Positions 1 through 11,416 of a stretch of DNA of 64,000 nucleotides are shown here, one piece after another (position 1 is the stretch's first letter; each line of letters opens with the position of its first letter). The DNA is from Candidatus Tectomicrobia bacterium (lineage in GTDB: Bacteria; UBA8248): assembly GCA_016192135.1 (NCBI GenBank), contig JACPUR010000017.1:1-64000 (forward strand), read 5' to 3'. The notes under the pieces were generated by a model. The model did not search any database, was not told the origin of the DNA, and saw nothing but the letters and a program-made list of their open reading frames with translations. A program made the translations under genes and the position numbers.

Positions 1-140
<140 letters not shown>

Positions 141-216
141 CTTTTTAGGCAGGCTGGGCAGCTGGACAGGCGCGGCGGGCCGACCCGCCGGACGAGACGG
201 AGAAACAGGGACAGAG

Positions 217-525
<309 letters not shown>

Positions 526-541
526 CGGGAGATTCGGGAAG

Positions 542-1255
542 ATGGACTATATCATCGGCCGCAAGGCGGGCATGACCCAGGTATTCGCCCCCGACGGCGG
601 TCCCGTGCCCGTGACGGTGGTGGAGGTCGGCCCCTGCACGGTCGTCCAGCGCAAGACGCGGGAGAAGGACGGCTACGAGGCCGTCCAGCTGGGCTTCATG
701 CCCCGCCGGGAGAAGGGCCTCTCGAAGGCCGAGCTCGGGCACTTCAAGAAGGGGGGCGTCCAGCCCTTCCGGGTGGTGAAGGAAGTGCCGGTGACCGAGG
801 AGGACAAGGAGCTGCAGCCGGGCAGCGTCGTGGACGTGACGGTGTTCGATCGCGGGGACTGGGTGGACGTGACCGGCGTGACCAAGGGCCGGGGCTTCCA
901 GGGCGTCATCAAGCGCCACAAGTTCCGCGGCGGCCCGGGCAGCCACGGCGGCATGTTCGACCGGCTGCCGGGCTCGATGAGCGCCTCCTCCTTCCCCTCC
1001 CGCATCATCAAGGGGAAGCGCCTCCCGGGGCACATGGGGGCGGTGCAGCAGACCGTCCAGGGGCTCCTGGTGGTGGACGTGCAGCCCGAGTCGAACGCGC
1101 TCCTGGTCCGGGGGGCGGTCCCCGGGCCGAAGAACGGCGTGGTGCTCCTGCGCCGCAGCATCCGGGTCAAGAGGAGCGCCGCGGAAAAACCGAAGGAGCA
1201 GGTCCGCAGCATGAACCCGCTGAAGGCGTCCAAGCGCGCGGCGCGAGGCGGCTGA
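542..1255 (+). CDS. rplC: 50S ribosomal protein L3
   Basis: L3 is an early-assembly protein whose long loop reaches toward the peptidyl transferase centre. The conserved loop is present: [19 protein letters not shown] followed by GSHG. The protein is 237 residues, longer than the usual 205-215, because of a basic C-terminal tail of about 25 residues after the KRSAAEKP region. It starts 16 bases after rpsJ with a GGGAGA-like ribosome site and lies in the standard S10-operon position before rplD. Confidence 0.98.
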   Translation: MDYIIGRKAGMTQVFAPDGGPVPVTVVEVGPCTVVQRKTREKDGYEAVQLGFMPRREKGLSKAELGHFKKGGVQPFRVVKEVPVTEEDKELQPGSVVDVTVFDRGDWVDVTGVTKGRGFQGVIKRHKFRGGPGSHGGMFDRLPGSMSASSFPSRIIKGKRLPGHMGAVQQTVQGLLVVDVQPESNALLVRGAVPGPKNGVVLLRRSIRVKRSAAEKPKEQVRSMNPLKASKRAARGG

Positions 1256-1263
1256 GGAAGGAC

Positions 1264-1908
1264 ATGGCCCAGATCGACGTGCATGACTTGAGCGGCAAGG
1301 TGGTGGGGCAGTTCGAGCTGCCCGACGCCGTCTTCGACGGGGAGGTGAAGCTCCACCTCATCCATCAGATGGTGAAGGCCCAGCTCGCCAGCCGCCGCGC
1401 CGGGACCCATTCGACGCTGACGCGGAGCGAGATCCACGGGACGAACGCGAAGCCCTGGCGGCAGAAGGGCACCGGCCGCGCCCGGGCGGGCGACGTGAAA
1501 TCGCCCCTCTGGCGGCACGGGGGCACCATCTTCGGCCCCAAGCCCCGCAGCTACGACCAGAAGGTGAACCGCAAGGCGCGCCGCACGGCGCTCAAGAGCG
1601 CGCTGAACCTGAGGTGGAAGGAAGGACGCCTCAAGGTGGTAGCGGACTTCGACCTGCCCGAGGCCAAGACGCGCCTGATGACGGGCGCCCTCCGCAGCCT
1701 CCAGGCCGAGGGCAAGACCCTCATGGTGACCGAGGCCGACCGCCCGAACTTCCTCCTCTCGGTGCGGAACATCCCGGGCACGAAGCCCATCCGGGTGGAA
1801 GGGCTCAACGTCTACGACATCATGTGGCACGAAACCCTCGTGTGCACGAAAGCGGCCCTCACGGCCATCGCCGAGAGGCTGACGGGCTCGGAAAGGCTGG
1901 CGGGCTGA
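1264..1908 (+). CDS. rplD: 50S ribosomal protein L4
   Basis: L4 lines the nascent-peptide exit tunnel and, in enterobacteria, represses its own operon. The extended-loop motif is clear: [20 protein letters not shown] then FGPKPRSY, roughly residues 75-100. Length is 214 residues, typical. It follows rplC by 8 bases and is followed 1 base later by rplW, so the two are probably translated together. Whether L4 autoregulates this operon cannot be judged from the sequence. Confidence 0.98.
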   Translation: MAQIDVHDLSGKVVGQFELPDAVFDGEVKLHLIHQMVKAQLASRRAGTHSTLTRSEIHGTNAKPWRQKGTGRARAGDVKSPLWRHGGTIFGPKPRSYDQKVNRKARRTALKSALNLRWKEGRLKVVADFDLPEAKTRLMTGALRSLQAEGKTLMVTEADRPNFLLSVRNIPGTKPIRVEGLNVYDIMWHETLVCTKAALTAIAERLTGSERLAG

Positions 1909-1909
1909 C

Positions 1910-2197
1910 ATGGAGACGACGCAGATCATCCGGCGGCCTTGCGTGACGGAGAAGAGCATCCAGTCCTCCGAGGCGGCCAACAAGGTGGTGTTCGAAGTGG
2001 ACATGCGGGCGAACAAGACCCAGGTGAAGAAGGCCGTCGAGGAGCTCTTCAAGGTGACGGTCCTCAAGGTGAACACCTTGTGGATGCCGGCCAAGCAGGT
2101 CCGCATGGGCAAGCGGGCGGGGATGCGCCCCGCCTGGAAGAAGGCGGTGGTCACCCTCAAAGAGGGCGACAAGATCGAGTTCTTCGAGACGGCTTAG
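1910..2197 (+). CDS. rplW: 50S ribosomal protein L23
   Basis: L23 surrounds the tunnel exit and is the docking site for trigger factor and the signal recognition particle. Seen here are the N-terminal RRPCVTEKS, the central FEVDMRANKTQVKKAVEELF and the end GDKIEFFE, all family signatures. It has 95 residues, normal. The single-base gap from the rplD stop suggests translational coupling. Confidence 0.98.
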   Translation: METTQIIRRPCVTEKSIQSSEAANKVVFEVDMRANKTQVKKAVEELFKVTVLKVNTLWMPAKQVRMGKRAGMRPAWKKAVVTLKEGDKIEFFETA

Positions 2198-2215
2198 GCC
2201 CGGAGGCTTCAGGAA

Positions 2216-3046
2216 ATGCCGGTCAAGAGATACAAGCCAGTGACCCCCGCGAGCCGATTCCAGGAGGTCCTCGTCCGGGACGACCTGACGAAGAAGCCCC
2301 CCGAGAAGGCCCTCACCCAGGGCATGTCGAAGTCGGGCGGCCGCAACAACAACGGCCGCATCACCGCCTACCACCGGGGCGGCGGGCACAAGCGCCGCTA
2401 CCGCGCCATCGACTTCCGGCGCGAGAAAGCCGGCGTGCCGGCCACGGTGCGGGCCATCGAGTACGACCCGAACCGCTCGGCTCGTGTGGCCCTGCTGGTC
2501 TACGCGGACGGCGAGAAGCGCTACATCCTCGCCCCCAAGGGCCTCCAGGTGGGCGACAAGGTGGAGTCCGGGCCCCGGGCCGACATCAAGCCGGGGAACG
2601 CCTTGCCGGTGGCCAGCATCCCCCTGGGGACGCTTTGCCACAACATCGAGCTCCGGCCGGGCGGCGGCGCCCGCATCGCCCGCAGCGCGGGGGTGAGCGC
2701 CCAGCTCATGGCGAAGGAGGGCCGCTACGCCCAATTCCGCCTGGCCTCGGGCGAGGTGCGGATGATCCACCTGACCTGCAGCGCCACCATCGGCGAGGTG
2801 GGCAACGCCGACCACGCCAACGTGAGCATCGGCAAGGCCGGCCGCGTCCGCTGGATGGGGTGGCGGCCGGTGGTCCGCGGCGTGGCCATGAACCCGGTCG
2901 ATCACCCGCTGGGAGGCGGCGAGGGCAAGAGTTCGGGTGGGCGCCATCCCTGCACCCCCTGGGGCAAGCCCACCAAGGGCTATAAGACGCGCACGAAGAA
3001 CAAGGCGTCGTCGAAGTTCATCGTCCGGCGCAGGGGCAAGAAGTAG
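2216..3046 (+). CDS. rplB: 50S ribosomal protein L2
   Basis: L2 is a large primary rRNA-binding protein needed for subunit joining and peptidyl transferase activity. The conserved C-terminal stretch [15 protein letters not shown] (around residues 222-236), containing the invariant histidine, and the following [15 protein letters not shown] are present. With 276 residues it has full length. It lies between rplW and rpsS as in most bacteria. Confidence 0.98.
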   Translation: MPVKRYKPVTPASRFQEVLVRDDLTKKPPEKALTQGMSKSGGRNNNGRITAYHRGGGHKRRYRAIDFRREKAGVPATVRAIEYDPNRSARVALLVYADGEKRYILAPKGLQVGDKVESGPRADIKPGNALPVASIPLGTLCHNIELRPGGGARIARSAGVSAQLMAKEGRYAQFRLASGEVRMIHLTCSATIGEVGNADHANVSIGKAGRVRWMGWRPVVRGVAMNPVDHPLGGGEGKSSGGRHPCTPWGKPTKGYKTRTKNKASSKFIVRRRGKK

Positions 3047-3072
3047 GATTCCGAGAGGGGGAAGGAAGAGCC

Positions 3073-3357
3073 ATGGCCCGTTCGCTGCATAAAGGCCCGT
3101 TCGTGGACGACCACCTGCTGAAGAAGGTCCAGGCCCAGGGCCGGGGCGGCGAGAAGCGCATGATCCGGACCTGGTCGCGCCGCTCCACCATCACGCCGGA
3201 GTTCGTGGGTCTCACCTTCGCGGTCCACAACGGCAAGAAGTTCATCCCGGTGTACGTGACGGAGAACATGGTCGGCTTCAAGCTGGGCGATTTCTCGCCG
3301 ACCCGGACCTTCAAGTCCCACTCCGGCATCACCAAGCGTGCCATCACGCTGAAGTAG
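3073..3357 (+). CDS. rpsS: 30S ribosomal protein S19
   Basis: S19 lies in the head of the small subunit, where it pairs with S13 and contacts the A-site region. Signatures: [11 protein letters not shown] at the N-terminus, [19 protein letters not shown] in the middle and GEFS-type [14 protein letters not shown] near the end. It has 94 residues and a good GGGGGAAGG ribosome site. It sits in conserved order between rplB and rplV. Confidence 0.98.
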   Translation: MARSLHKGPFVDDHLLKKVQAQGRGGEKRMIRTWSRRSTITPEFVGLTFAVHNGKKFIPVYVTENMVGFKLGDFSPTRTFKSHSGITKRAITLK

Positions 3358-3373
3358 GGTGAGGAGAAGGAAG

Positions 3374-3709
3374 ATGTCCAAGGCGACGCTGAAGCATCTC
3401 CGGGGCAAGCCGCGTAAGACGCGCCTGCTGGCCGATCTCATCCGTGGCAAGCGCGCCTCCGTGGCGCTGACGCTTCTGAGCCTCTCGACGGCCTCCTCCG
3501 CCAAGGCCATGGCCAAGGTGCTCCGCTCCGCGCTGGCGAACGCGACCGACCGCGGCCAGGCCGACGACCCGGAGAGCCTCGTCGTCCAGCGCGTGACGGT
3601 GGACCAGGGCCCCGTCCTCAAGCGGTTCCGGGCCCGCGCGCGGGGGCGCATGAACCACATCCGGAAGCGGAGCTGCCACGTCAACGTGGTGCTCGGCGAG
3701 AGTAAGTAG
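3374..3709 (+). CDS. rplV: 50S ribosomal protein L22
   Basis: L22 lines the exit tunnel with a long hairpin and binds all 23S rRNA domains. The start is set at the ATG preceded by GGAGAAGGAAG; an in-frame GTG 15 bases upstream would add only MRRRK and overlaps that ribosome site. This gives 111 residues, the usual size. Visible signatures are the N-terminal RGKPRKTRLLADLIRGK and the C-terminal hairpin RFRARARGRMNHIRKR. Confidence 0.97.
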   Translation: MSKATLKHLRGKPRKTRLLADLIRGKRASVALTLLSLSTASSAKAMAKVLRSALANATDRGQADDPESLVVQRVTVDQGPVLKRFRARARGRMNHIRKRSCHVNVVLGESK

Positions 3710-3727
3710 AGCAGAGAGGGAGAACGC

Positions 3728-4402
3728 ATGGGCCAGAAAGTTCATCCCGTAGGGTTCCGGGTGGGCATCACCCGCGGCTGGGTTTCCACTTGGTTCGCCA
3801 AGCGGGGCTACGCGGACCTCCTGCACGGCGACCTGAAGGTGCGCGATTTCGTGAAGAAGCGCCTCACCCACGCCGGCGTGAGCAGCGTGGAGATCGAGCG
3901 GGCCAGCAACCGCGCCCGGATCAACATCTGGACGGCGCGGCCGGGCATCATCATCGGCAAGCGCGGCTCCGAGGTGGACAAGCTCAAGGCCGAGCTCCAG
4001 GAGCTCACCGGCAAGCAGATCTACGTGAACATCAAGGAGGTCCGGAAGGCCGAGGTGGACGCCCAGCTCGTGGCCGAGAACATCGCCATGCAGCTCGAGC
4101 GGCGCATCGCCTTCCGGCGGGCCATGAAGAAGGCCGTCACCTCCGCCCTCCGCTTCGGCGCCAAGGGCATCAAGGTGCGCTGCGCGGGCCGCCTCGGCGG
4201 GGCGGAGATCGCCCGCTCCGAGTGGTACCGCGAGGGCCGGGTGCCGCTCCAGACGCTGCGCGCCGACATCGACTACGGCTTCGCCGAGGCCCGCACCACC
4301 TACGGGGCCATCGGCGTTAAGGTTTGGATCTTCCGGGGCGAGATGATCCGGTCGGCGCGGCGGCGTCCGCAGGCCGAGACGCCCGCGCCCACGGCTTCTT
4401 AA
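3728..4402 (+). CDS. rpsC: 30S ribosomal protein S3
   Basis: S3 forms part of the mRNA entry channel and has unwinding activity together with S4 and S5. The type II KH domain shows its GxxG loop in [16 protein letters not shown] (about residues 76-91). The start [17 protein letters not shown] and the end [15 protein letters not shown] are standard. With 224 residues it has normal length; the tail after RGE is proline- and alanine-rich and variable. Confidence 0.98.
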   Translation: MGQKVHPVGFRVGITRGWVSTWFAKRGYADLLHGDLKVRDFVKKRLTHAGVSSVEIERASNRARINIWTARPGIIIGKRGSEVDKLKAELQELTGKQIYVNIKEVRKAEVDAQLVAENIAMQLERRIAFRRAMKKAVTSALRFGAKGIKVRCAGRLGGAEIARSEWYREGRVPLQTLRADIDYGFAEARTTYGAIGVKVWIFRGEMIRSARRRPQAETPAPTAS

Positions 4403-4423
4403 AGAGACGGAGCAGGCAGCGCC

Positions 4424-4843
4424 ATGTTGCAGCCCAAGCGGACGAAGTACCGCAAGCAGCAGAAGGGACGGACGCGGGGAGCGGCGACCCGGGGCACGGA
4501 GCTCGCCTTCGGGACCTTCGGCCTCCAGACGCTGGAGACGATCCGGATCACGGCCCGCCAGATCGAGGCCGCCCGCATCGCCATGACCCGCCACATCAAG
4601 CGCGGCGGCCGCATCTGGATCCGGATTTTTCCGGACAAGCCCGTGAGCAAGAAGCCCGCCGAGGTCCGCATGGGCAAGGGCAAGGGCACGCCCGAGGCCT
4701 GGGTCGCCCCGGTGCAGGCGGGCCGCATCCTCTACGAGATGGACGGGGTCACCGAGGCCGTGGCGAAGGAGGCCCTCCGCCTGGCGGCCCACAAGCTCCC
4801 CTGCAAGACGCGGGTGGTGAGCACGCAAGGAGGGGCGCGGTGA
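4424..4843 (+). CDS. rplP: 50S ribosomal protein L16
   Basis: L16 organises the A-site finger region of the large subunit near the peptidyl transferase centre. Signatures [16 protein letters not shown] at the start, [11 protein letters not shown]-like [16 protein letters not shown] and [16 protein letters not shown] in the middle are present. It has 139 residues. Its TGA stop shares four bases (GTGA) with the start of rpmC, an arrangement repeated several times in this window and typical of coupled translation. Confidence 0.98.
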   Translation: MLQPKRTKYRKQQKGRTRGAATRGTELAFGTFGLQTLETIRITARQIEAARIAMTRHIKRGGRIWIRIFPDKPVSKKPAEVRMGKGKGTPEAWVAPVQAGRILYEMDGVTEAVAKEALRLAAHKLPCKTRVVSTQGGAR

Positions 4844-5049
4844 AGTTCTCCCAGGTGCATGAGCTGAGCCCCGAGGAGCTGGCTCAAAAGGAAGGCGAGA
4901 TCCGGAAGGAACTCTTCAACCTGAAATTCCGGAAGGCGACCGGGCAGCTCGACAACACGGCCCGCGTCCGGAATCTCAAGCGGGACCTCGCCCGGGTGCT
5001 CACCAGTCAGAAACAGCGGGAGGCCCAGGCCCCCGCGGGAGGAAAGTGA
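4840..5049 (+). CDS. rpmC: 50S ribosomal protein L29
   Basis: L29 sits by L23 at the tunnel exit. It starts at a GTG overlapping the rplP stop by 4 bases, with AAGGAGGGG just upstream as ribosome site, giving 69 residues. The motif [20 protein letters not shown] followed by [20 protein letters not shown] is diagnostic. No ATG start is available in this frame near the right place, so the GTG start is firm. Confidence 0.97.
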   Translation: MKFSQVHELSPEELAQKEGEIRKELFNLKFRKATGQLDNTARVRNLKRDLARVLTSQKQREAQAPAGGK

Positions 5050-5052
5050 GGC

Positions 5053-5316
5053 ATGCCGGAGAGCGAACGGGGCCGCCGGAAGGTCCGCATCGGGATGGTG
5101 GTCAGCAACAAGATGGACAAGACGGCCGCCGTGCTCGTCACGCGGACGTTCGCCCACTCCAAGTTCAAGCGGGTCATCCGCCGGAGCAAGAAGTACCTCG
5201 TGCACGACGCCGAGAACGCGCTCCAGGTCGGCGACTTCGTGCGCATCGTCGAGACCCGTCCCCTCAGCCGGCGCAAGCACTGGCGCCTGCTCGAGGTGAT
5301 CGAGCATTCTAAGTAG
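5053..5316 (+). CDS. rpsQ: 30S ribosomal protein S17
   Basis: S17 is a primary 16S rRNA-binding protein of the body of the small subunit, with an OB fold. Signatures: RIGMVVSNKMDKTAAVLV near the N-terminus, HPKFKRV-type HSKFKRVIRRSKKYLVHD and IVETRPLSRRKHWRLLEVIE at the end. It has 87 residues and begins 3 bases after rpmC. It is the last gene of the classical S10 operon. Confidence 0.98.
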   Translation: MPESERGRRKVRIGMVVSNKMDKTAAVLVTRTFAHSKFKRVIRRSKKYLVHDAENALQVGDFVRIVETRPLSRRKHWRLLEVIEHSK

Positions 5317-5340
5317 CGGGCGGGAGAGAGGGCAGGTCCG

Positions 5341-5709
5341 ATGATCCAGATGAGAACCATGTGCAGCGTCGCCGACAACTCCGGCGCCAAGAAGGTCCAG
5401 TGCATCAAGGTCCTGGGCGGCACCCGGCGGCGCTACGCGGGCGTGGGCGACATCATTGTGGTCGCCGTGAAGGAGGCCACCCCGAACGCCGGGGTCAAGA
5501 AGGGCGAGGTCCGCAAGGCCGTCGTGGTCCGCACGGTGAAGGAGACGGGCCGCGAGGACGGCACCTACATCCGGTTCGACGACAACGCCGTGGTCATCAT
5601 CAACGACGTGCGCGAGCCGGTGGGCACCCGCATTTTCGGCCCGGTGGCTCGGGAGCTGAGGCGCAAGCGTTTCATGCGCATCGTCTCCCTGGCCCCCGAG
5701 GTCCTGTGA
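5341..5709 (+). CDS. rplN: 50S ribosomal protein L14
   Basis: L14 lies at the subunit interface and contacts 16S helix 14. The 122-residue length and the motifs [35 protein letters not shown] and the terminal [11 protein letters not shown] are canonical. It opens the spc block; the 24-base gap from rpsQ shows no promoter, so S10 and spc genes are probably co-transcribed here. Confidence 0.98.
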   Translation: MIQMRTMCSVADNSGAKKVQCIKVLGGTRRRYAGVGDIIVVAVKEATPNAGVKKGEVRKAVVVRTVKETGREDGTYIRFDDNAVVIINDVREPVGTRIFGPVARELRRKRFMRIVSLAPEVL

Positions 5710-5719
5710 GGTTTCGCCG

Positions 5720-6055
5720 ATGGGCGGAAGCGGCAAGACGCACGTGAAGAAGGGCGATATCGTCGAGGTGATCTCCGGCCGGGAGAAGGGGAAGCGCGGC
5801 AAGGTCCTCCGGGTGCTCAAGGAGGAGAGCCGGGTCATCGTCGAGAAGCTCAACATGATCAAGCGGCACACGAAGGCCCGCCAGGCGGGGCAGCAGGGCG
5901 GCATTATCGAGCGGGAGGGCAAGATCCACATCAGCAACGTGCTGCCCGTGGATCCCAAGACCACCAAGGCCTCGCGGGTGAAGCGCAGGCGCCTGGAGGA
6001 CGGCCGCCGCGTCCGGGTGACGCAGCGGAGCGGCGAGCTCCTGGACACGGTCTAG
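5720..6055 (+). CDS. rplX: 50S ribosomal protein L24
   Basis: L24 is an assembly initiator bound near the tunnel exit. The KOW motif is seen at the N-terminus: [22 protein letters not shown]. The following [15 protein letters not shown] and [18 protein letters not shown] fit the family. Its 111 residues are within the usual range. It starts 10 bases after rplN. Confidence 0.98.
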   Translation: MGGSGKTHVKKGDIVEVISGREKGKRGKVLRVLKEESRVIVEKLNMIKRHTKARQAGQQGGIIEREGKIHISNVLPVDPKTTKASRVKRRRLEDGRRVRVTQRSGELLDTV

Positions 6056-6077
6056 CGAGCGCTTGGAGCGTAGGGAA

Positions 6078-6629
6078 ATGGCATACATTCCGCGGATGCT
6101 GGAGTTTTACCGCACCCAGGTGACGGAACAGCTGCGCAAGGAGTTCGGCTACAAGAACGTCATGCAGGTGCCGCGCCCGGTCAAGGTCACGCTGAACATG
6201 GGGCTGGGCGAGGCCGTGGCGAACGCCTCAGTGCTGGAGAACGGGGTGAACGAGCTCACCATCATCTCCGGCCAGAAGCCGGTGGTGACGCGGGCCCGCA
6301 AGTCCATCGCCAACTTCAAGCTGCGGGCGGGGATGCCGATCGGCGCGATGGTCACGCTCCGCGGCCTGAGGATGTGGGACTTCCTCGACCGGCTCGTGAA
6401 CGTGGCGCTTCCCCGCGTGCGGGACTTCCGCGGCCTGAGCCCGAAGTCGTTCGACGGGCGGGGGAACTTCAGCATCGGCATCCGGGACCAGCTCATCTTC
6501 CCGGAGATCGACGTGGACAAGGTGGACAAGGCGCGCGGCCTGGGGGTGGTCATCTCCACCACCGCCCGGACGGACGAAGAGGGAAGGGCCCTGCTCCGGC
6601 TGCTTGGGGTCCCCTTCCGGACGAACTGA
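6078..6629 (+). CDS. rplE: 50S ribosomal protein L5
   Basis: L5 binds 5S rRNA and touches the P-site tRNA. The start is placed at the ATG after AGCGTAGGGAA; a TTG 15 bases upstream is in frame but overlaps this ribosome site. The protein then has 183 residues. Motifs: [36 protein letters not shown] and [19 protein letters not shown] are all diagnostic. Confidence 0.97.
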   Translation: MAYIPRMLEFYRTQVTEQLRKEFGYKNVMQVPRPVKVTLNMGLGEAVANASVLENGVNELTIISGQKPVVTRARKSIANFKLRAGMPIGAMVTLRGLRMWDFLDRLVNVALPRVRDFRGLSPKSFDGRGNFSIGIRDQLIFPEIDVDKVDKARGLGVVISTTARTDEEGRALLRLLGVPFRTN

Positions 6630-6649
6630 CAAGGGGCGGGAGGTCGGAT

Positions 6650-6835
6650 TTGGCCAAGCTTTGCAAGATCGCCAAGCAGCTTCAGAAGCCGAAGTTCGGG
6701 GTTCGCTTCCACAACCGCTGCCTGCGGTGCGGGCGGCCGCGCGGCTACCTGAGGCGTTTCAAGCTGTGCAGGATTTGCTTCAGGAACCTCGCCCTCCAGG
6801 GAGAGATCCCTGGAGTGACGAAGTCGAGCTGGTGA
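6650..6835 (+). CDS. rpsN: 30S ribosomal protein S14, zinc-binding type Z
   Basis: A 61-residue S14 of the short, zinc-binding type. Cysteines 24, 27, 40 and 43 form the CxxC...CxxC site around the [12 protein letters not shown] segment. The start is a TTG, with GGGGCGGGAGG just upstream; no ATG lies in frame nearby. S14 sits in the head of the small subunit next to S3 and S10. The zinc type is the ancestral form; many bacteria carry an alternative zinc-free paralogue, but none is present in this window. Confidence 0.97.
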   Translation: MAKLCKIAKQLQKPKFGVRFHNRCLRCGRPRGYLRRFKLCRICFRNLALQGEIPGVTKSSW

Positions 6836-6851
6836 GAGGAGGGGCGCGGAC

Positions 6852-7253
6852 ATGAGCATGACCGATCCTATCGCCGACCTTCTCACGCGCGTCCGCAACG
6901 CGGCGCGGGCCGGCCACACGAGGGTGGAGGTCCCGGCCGGCCGGATGAAGGGCGAGATTCTCGGCATCCTCCGGGCGCAGGGCTTCATTCAGAGCTACGA
7001 CTCGAAGCCTGGCCAGGGCGGGCAGGAGCTCCTGGTGATCAGCCTGAAGTCCCCGGTGAAGGGCAAGAACCCCCTCAACGGGCTGCGGCGGGTGAGCAAG
7101 CCGGGGCGGCGGGTGTACGTGGGCAAGGAAGACATTCCCAAGGTGCTGAACGGCATGGGGATCGCTATCCTCACCACCCCCAAGGGAATCCTCACGGACG
7201 AGGAAGCCCGGGCGCAGGGCGTGGGAGGAGAGGTGATCTGCGAGATTTGGTGA
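6852..7253 (+). CDS. rpsH: 30S ribosomal protein S8
   Basis: S8 binds the central 16S domain and is the regulator of the spc operon in Escherichia coli. Signatures: MTDPIADLLTRVRNA at the N-terminus, RVSKPGRRVYVGKEDIPKV and the terminal GVGGEVICEIW. The first of two in-frame ATG codons, six bases apart, is used, giving 133 residues. It lies 16 bases after rpsN. Confidence 0.98.
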   Translation: MSMTDPIADLLTRVRNAARAGHTRVEVPAGRMKGEILGILRAQGFIQSYDSKPGQGGQELLVISLKSPVKGKNPLNGLRRVSKPGRRVYVGKEDIPKVLNGMGIAILTTPKGILTDEEARAQGVGGEVICEIW

Positions 7254-7263
7254 GGGCTGCGTA

Positions 7264-7809
7264 ATGTCCCGTATCGGAAGAATGCCCATCCCCCTCCCGG
7301 CGGGGGTCGAGGTGAAGGTGGATGGCCAAGCCGTCACGGTCAAGGGGCCCAAGGGCTCTCTCAGCCGCCAGGTCCACCCGCGCATGAAGGTGGAGGTGGC
7401 CGGCGGCCGGGTGACGGTGAGCCGGCCCACCGACGGGCGGCTCGACCGGTCCTTGCACGGCCTCACGCGGACCCTCCTGGCCAACATGGTCGAGGGCGTC
7501 TCCAAGGGCTACGAGAAGGAGCTCGAGGTGGTCGGCCTTGGCTACCGGGTGGAGGCCCAGGGCAAGGGCCTCGTCCTCAGCGTAGGCTATTCGCACCAAG
7601 TGCGGGTCGAGGCCGTCGAGGGGATCGCCTTCGAGGTCCAGAGCGACCGCCAGCGGAACGCGATCAAGGTGAAGGGCATCGACAAGGAAGTGGTCGGCTA
7701 CGTGGCTTCCGAAATCCGGCGCATCATGCCCCCCGAGCCCTTCAAGGGCAAGGGAATCCGCTACACGGGCGAGTACGTGCGCCGCAAGGTCGGCAAGGCG
7801 GGCGTCTAG
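7264..7809 (+). CDS. rplF: 50S ribosomal protein L6
   Basis: L6 stabilises the sarcin-ricin loop region of the large subunit. The protein has 181 residues with the opening MSRIGRMPIPLPAGVEVKV, the middle GYSHQVRVEAVEGI and the C-terminal motif PPEPFKGKGIRYTGEYVRRK, which is the family signature. It starts 10 bases after rpsH in the standard spc order. Confidence 0.98.
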   Translation: MSRIGRMPIPLPAGVEVKVDGQAVTVKGPKGSLSRQVHPRMKVEVAGGRVTVSRPTDGRLDRSLHGLTRTLLANMVEGVSKGYEKELEVVGLGYRVEAQGKGLVLSVGYSHQVRVEAVEGIAFEVQSDRQRNAIKVKGIDKEVVGYVASEIRRIMPPEPFKGKGIRYTGEYVRRKVGKAGV

Positions 7810-7827
7810 CCCGGGGAGGACTGAACG

Positions 7828-8208
7828 GTGGCTGTGGCGAAAAAGCAGCTGGCATGGCAGGCCCGCAAGGCGCGGGTGCGCAAGCGGGTGAGCGGGACGG
7901 CCGACCGGCCCCGCATCACCGTCTTCCGCAGCGGAAAGCACATCTACGCCCAGCTGATCGACGATCGTACGGGCCGCACCATCGCGTCCGCCTCCTCGCG
8001 GGAGGAGGCGTTCGCGGCGCAGGCTGGGTCCGCCGAGAAGGTGCACGCGGGCAACCGGGCCGGGGCCGCCATCGTGGGCAAGCTGCTGGGCGATCGGGCG
8101 AAGGCCCAGGGCGTCGCCCAGGTGGTGTTCGACCGGAACGGCTATCTGTACCACGGCCGGGTGAAGGCCCTGGCCGACGGGGTCCGTGAGACGGGGGTGA
8201 AGTTCTGA
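7828..8208 (+). CDS. rplR: 50S ribosomal protein L18
   Basis: L18 delivers 5S rRNA to the large subunit together with L5. The motif [20 protein letters not shown] and the C-terminal [20 protein letters not shown] are diagnostic. It has 126 residues and a GTG start preceded by GGGGAGGAC. Its TGA stop overlaps the ATG of rpsE by one base. Confidence 0.98.
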   Translation: MAVAKKQLAWQARKARVRKRVSGTADRPRITVFRSGKHIYAQLIDDRTGRTIASASSREEAFAAQAGSAEKVHAGNRAGAAIVGKLLGDRAKAQGVAQVVFDRNGYLYHGRVKALADGVRETGVKF

Positions 8209-8744
8209 TGGCGCGTGAACCGAGGGGTGGTCCCAGGAACCAGCCGGAGCCCGAAGAGCGGGAGTTCGTGGACCGCGTCATCTTCGTGAACCGCGTGGCC
8301 AAGGTGGTCAAGGGCGGCCGGCGCTTCAGCTTCAGCGCCCTGGTGACGGTGGGCGACCGCAAGGGCCAGGTGGGGCTGGGCCTCGGCAAGGCGAACGAGG
8401 TGCCCGAGGCCATCCGCAAGGGCATCGAGCGGGCCCGCAAGTCCATGGTGCGGGTTTCGCTGGACGGGGACACGATTCCCCACCAGGTGCTGGGGCACTA
8501 CGGGGCGGGACGGGTCCTCCTCAAGCCGGCCGCGCGGGGGACGGGCGTCATCGCCGGTGGTTCGGTGCGCGCGGTGCTGGACGTGGCCGGGGTGCGGGAC
8601 ATCCTCACGAAGTGCATCGGGACGAGCAACCCGCACAACGCGGCCAAGGCGGCCCTGGCGGGACTGAAGTCGCTGCGCAAGCGCGACGAGGTGCTCTCGG
8701 TCCGCGGCGTCGCGGCGGCGGGCGCCCCTCAGGCCCGGTCCTAA
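8208..8744 (+). CDS. rpsE: 30S ribosomal protein S5
   Basis: S5 lines the mRNA entry channel and affects decoding accuracy. The N-terminal dsRBD-like segment carries [18 protein letters not shown] followed by [15 protein letters not shown], and the C-terminal half carries [21 protein letters not shown]. It has 178 residues. The reading starts on the last base of the rplR stop codon (TGATG), so its translation probably depends on that of rplR. Confidence 0.98.
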   Translation: MAREPRGGPRNQPEPEEREFVDRVIFVNRVAKVVKGGRRFSFSALVTVGDRKGQVGLGLGKANEVPEAIRKGIERARKSMVRVSLDGDTIPHQVLGHYGAGRVLLKPAARGTGVIAGGSVRAVLDVAGVRDILTKCIGTSNPHNAAKAALAGLKSLRKRDEVLSVRGVAAAGAPQARS

Positions 8745-8756
8745 GGAGCGGCGGCG

Positions 8757-8942
8757 ATGGCGGATCAGATCAAGATCACCCTGAAGAAGAGCGTCTCGGG
8801 CTCGAAGCCCGTTCACCGCGAGGCGCTCCGGGGCCTGGGGCTCCGGCGGATCAACCAGAGCGTGTACCGCAAGGACAACCCCAGCATCCGGGGCTTGATT
8901 TTCCAGGTGAAGCACCTGGTGGACGTGGAGGAGGGGGCCTAG
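8757..8942 (+). CDS. rpmD: 50S ribosomal protein L30
   Basis: L30 is a small peripheral protein of the large subunit, lost in some lineages but present here. The 61 residues contain KITLKKSVSGSKPVHREALR and GLRRINQSVYRKDNPSIRGL, both typical. It lies between rpsE and rplO in the normal order, with a GGAGCGGCG ribosome site. Confidence 0.97.
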   Translation: MADQIKITLKKSVSGSKPVHREALRGLGLRRINQSVYRKDNPSIRGLIFQVKHLVDVEEGA

Positions 8943-8957
8943 GCCCCCGGAGGAACG

Positions 8958-9460
8958 ATGGCCGATAAAAACCAAGGCGAAGGGCGCGTGACCGGCCTGG
9001 GCGACCTGCGCGGGAAGCCGGGCGCCACCCACAGCCGCAAGCGCGTGGGGCGCGGGCCGGGCTCCGGAATGGGGAAGACCTCCACCCGCGGCCACAAGGG
9101 CGCCAAGGCGCGCTCGGGCAACAAGAAGAAGCCCGGCTACGAGGGCGGCCAGATGCCCATCCAGCGGCGGCTGCCCAAGCGGGGCTTCCGGAACATCTTC
9201 GCCAAGGATTTTTCCGAGGTGAACGTGGGCCGGCTGGACCGCTTCGAGGCAGGGTCCGCCGTGGACGCGGCGGCCCTGCGCGCGAGCGGCCTGGTCCGCA
9301 AGCTCGCGGCCAACGGCGTGAAGCTGCTCGGGACGGGCGAAGTCAGCCGGGCCCTGCACCTGAAGGTCCAGGCCTGCAGCGAGTCGGCCCGGAAGAAGGT
9401 GGAGGGCGCGGGCGGCAGCGTCGAGGTGATTCCGCTGAAGGCCGCCCAGGGAGCGAGCGC

Positions 9461-9464
<4 letters not shown>
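8958..9464 (+). CDS. rplO: 50S ribosomal protein L15
   Basis: L15 is a late-assembly protein of the large subunit. Motifs: KRVGRGPGSGMGKTSTRGHKG and EGGQMPIQRRLPKRGF near the N-terminus. The length of 168 residues exceeds the usual 145-150, mainly through a longer N-terminal lead-in and linker segments. The last four bases (GTGA) are shared with the secY start. Confidence 0.98.
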
Positions 9465-10779
<1,315 letters not shown>

Positions 10780-10783
<4 letters not shown>

Positions 10784-11415
10784 GCGTAAAGCTCGTATTG
10801 CTGGGTCCTCCCGGCTCGGGAAAAGGGACGCAGGGAATCCTGCTGAGCAAGTTCTACGGCATACCGCAGATCTCGACCGGGGACATGCTCCGGGAGGCGG
10901 TGGCCGAGGGCTCGGAGCTGGGGAAGCGGGTCCAGGGGCATCTCACGAAGGGCCAACTGGTCCCGGACGACGTGATCATCTCCATCGTCGAGGAACGGGT
11001 CAGCCGGCCCGACTGCGCCCAGGGGTTCATCCTGGACGGTTTTCCGAGGACGGTGGACCAGGCGCGCGCCCTCGAGCGCGACCTGAGCGATGGGATCGAC
11101 GCGGTCGTATACCTCCAGGTGCCGAGAGAGGAGGTCATGGCCCGGCTGGCGGGGAGACTGACCTGCCGCAAGTGCAAGTCGGTCTTCCCGAAGGTGGACA
11201 CCTCCCTGTGCCCGGTCTGCGGAGGCGACCTCTACCAGCGCGACGACGACATGAGCAGCACGGTGGAGCACCGCCTGAAGGTGTTCGAGGAGCACACGGC
11301 CCCGCTCGTGGACTTCTACCGCACCTTGGGCAAGGTCCTCGAGATCGACGGCACGGGCCCGGTGGAGCGGGTGGCGCAGCGTGTGGAGGGCGAAATCGCC
11401 CGGGTGCTGGCGTGA
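10780..11415 (+). CDS. adk: Adenylate kinase, zinc-lid type
   Basis: Adenylate kinase interconverts ATP + AMP and 2 ADP in the cytoplasm. The P-loop GPPGSGKGTQ (residues 9-18), the NMP-binding ISTGDMLRE and the FILDGFPRT motif are intact. The LID domain carries four cysteines (129, 132, 144, 147), the zinc-binding form common in Gram-positives and many other bacteria but not in Escherichia coli. GTG start in the GTGA overlap with secY; 211 residues. The secY-adk-map-infA order is widespread. Confidence 0.98.
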
Positions 11416-11416
11416 C